A stretch of DNA of 64,000 nt from assembly GCA_963210315.1 (NCBI GenBank), contig OY723248.1, positions 2,186,727-2,250,726 on the forward strand. The letters run 5' to 3'. The position numbers and the translations under genes are program-made. The notes beneath the pieces are model-generated. The model was given only the letters and a program-made list of their open reading frames with translations, was not told where the DNA came from and did not search any database. The DNA comes from Rhynchopus euleeides. Taxonomy: Eukaryota > Euglenozoa > Diplonemea > Diplonemida > Diplonemidae. This document shows positions 63,401-64,000 of this stretch, in pieces (position 1 is the stretch's first letter; each line of letters starts with the position of its first letter).

Positions 63401-64000
63401 GGTACCCAATTTAGGTACCCAGGGTACCGAATTTAGGTACCCCCACCCCCGAAAGTTGGAAAATCTGTGGGGGGACCTTTTCAAAAAAAAAATTTGGGGT
63501 GGGCCTATTTTGCACATTTGGACCCATTTTCAAAGGAATTTTTGAATTTTGAGCCCATTTTGAACCCTAAAATGGCTCATCGAAATATTTCTGCAAAAAT
63601 CCGGGCCAGAATGCCAAAATCTGAGAAAATCTGGAAAATTCTGAGAAATTCTGTGGGGGGGACCTTTTCGAAATTTTTTTTGGGGTGGGCCTATTTTGGA
63701 CATTTGGGTCCGTTTTCAAAGGAATTTATGAATTTTGAGCCCATTCGTTGCCCTAAAATGGGACCGCGGATATCTAGCTCCTGCTGAGGACCTGGGTACA
63801 TGGCCAAATCAGCCAGAAATCTCAGGTTTTCGTATTGCAATTTGGGTTCGCGTGCTGGTATCGCAGCCTGGCCCCGAGGGTCCATACCGTGAGTAACCGG
63901 GCCCGCTATCCTACTCTCGCTCTACGTGACACCACACGATCACAGCTCTACGTGACACCACACCATCCCAGAAGAACGCTGGTATCAACAGGTGCATCGA
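63401..64000. other. Right-hand flank with a ~185-bp tandem duplication
   Basis: A segment containing GGGGACCTTTTC, GGGGTGGGCCTATTTT and TTTTGAATTTTGAGCCCATT is repeated about 185 bases apart (starting near 63467 and 63651). CTCTACGTGACACCACAC occurs twice near 63920-63963. AT-rich compared with the rest; no gene recognised. Confidence 0.6.

Overview
The window is nuclear DNA of an intron-bearing, probably flagellated protist that I cannot name. Host genes use the standard code (TAA, TAG and TGA all act as stops). The 14 introns I could place are 43 to 293 bases long; 12 begin GTATG and all end in AG. Coding DNA is GC-rich, while intergenic DNA is full of C/G homopolymers, GT/AC microsatellites and small dispersed repeats. 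The gene content is eukaryotic: importin-alpha, an AGC kinase, calcyphosin-type EF-hands, an F-box protein, a gamma-tubulin complex protein and a 5.8S rRNA sequence.

Layout. 1-4.9 kb: the 3' part of an importin-alpha gene, then a PX-AGC kinase with a C-terminal lipocalin-like domain. 4.9-23.3 kb: no convincing protein gene. This stretch holds a solo inverted-repeat arm, a minisatellite block (including eleven 50-bp units) bracketed by two identical 251-bp repeats, a 1.15-kb foldback element, and at 19.3-20.9 kb three tandem repeat units that each carry a perfectly conserved hammerhead-ribozyme candidate on the minus strand. 23.3-48.9 kb: the gene-rich core, all on the plus strand: two tandem ubiquitin-like/WD40 genes, an 8-EF-hand gene, an F-box gene, a third and broken WD40 copy, a gamma-tubulin complex component, a 7.4-kb gene joining an ADP-ribosyltransferase-like domain to a giant coiled coil, an isolated 5.8S rRNA sequence on the minus strand, and a secreted-side WD40 protein with signal peptide and C-terminal membrane anchor. 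49.8-63.4 kb: a pile of DNA transposons: a decayed hAT relative, a second foldback element, an apparently intact 3.3-kb hAT-like transposon, a MITE, and a second hAT-like transposon. The last one contains a 200-N gap flanked by an exact 1,879-bp repeat that looks like an unmerged contig overlap.

The host genes suggest a cell with microtubule-organising and calcium-signalling machinery, but they do not form an obvious pathway. The most interesting signals are the hammerhead array, the PX-kinase-lipocalin fusion, the ART-coiled-coil protein, and transposons of unrelated sequence abutting one another at TA dinucleotides. Start codons given here are ATG codons; several longer frames open only with TTG or GTG and were trimmed.
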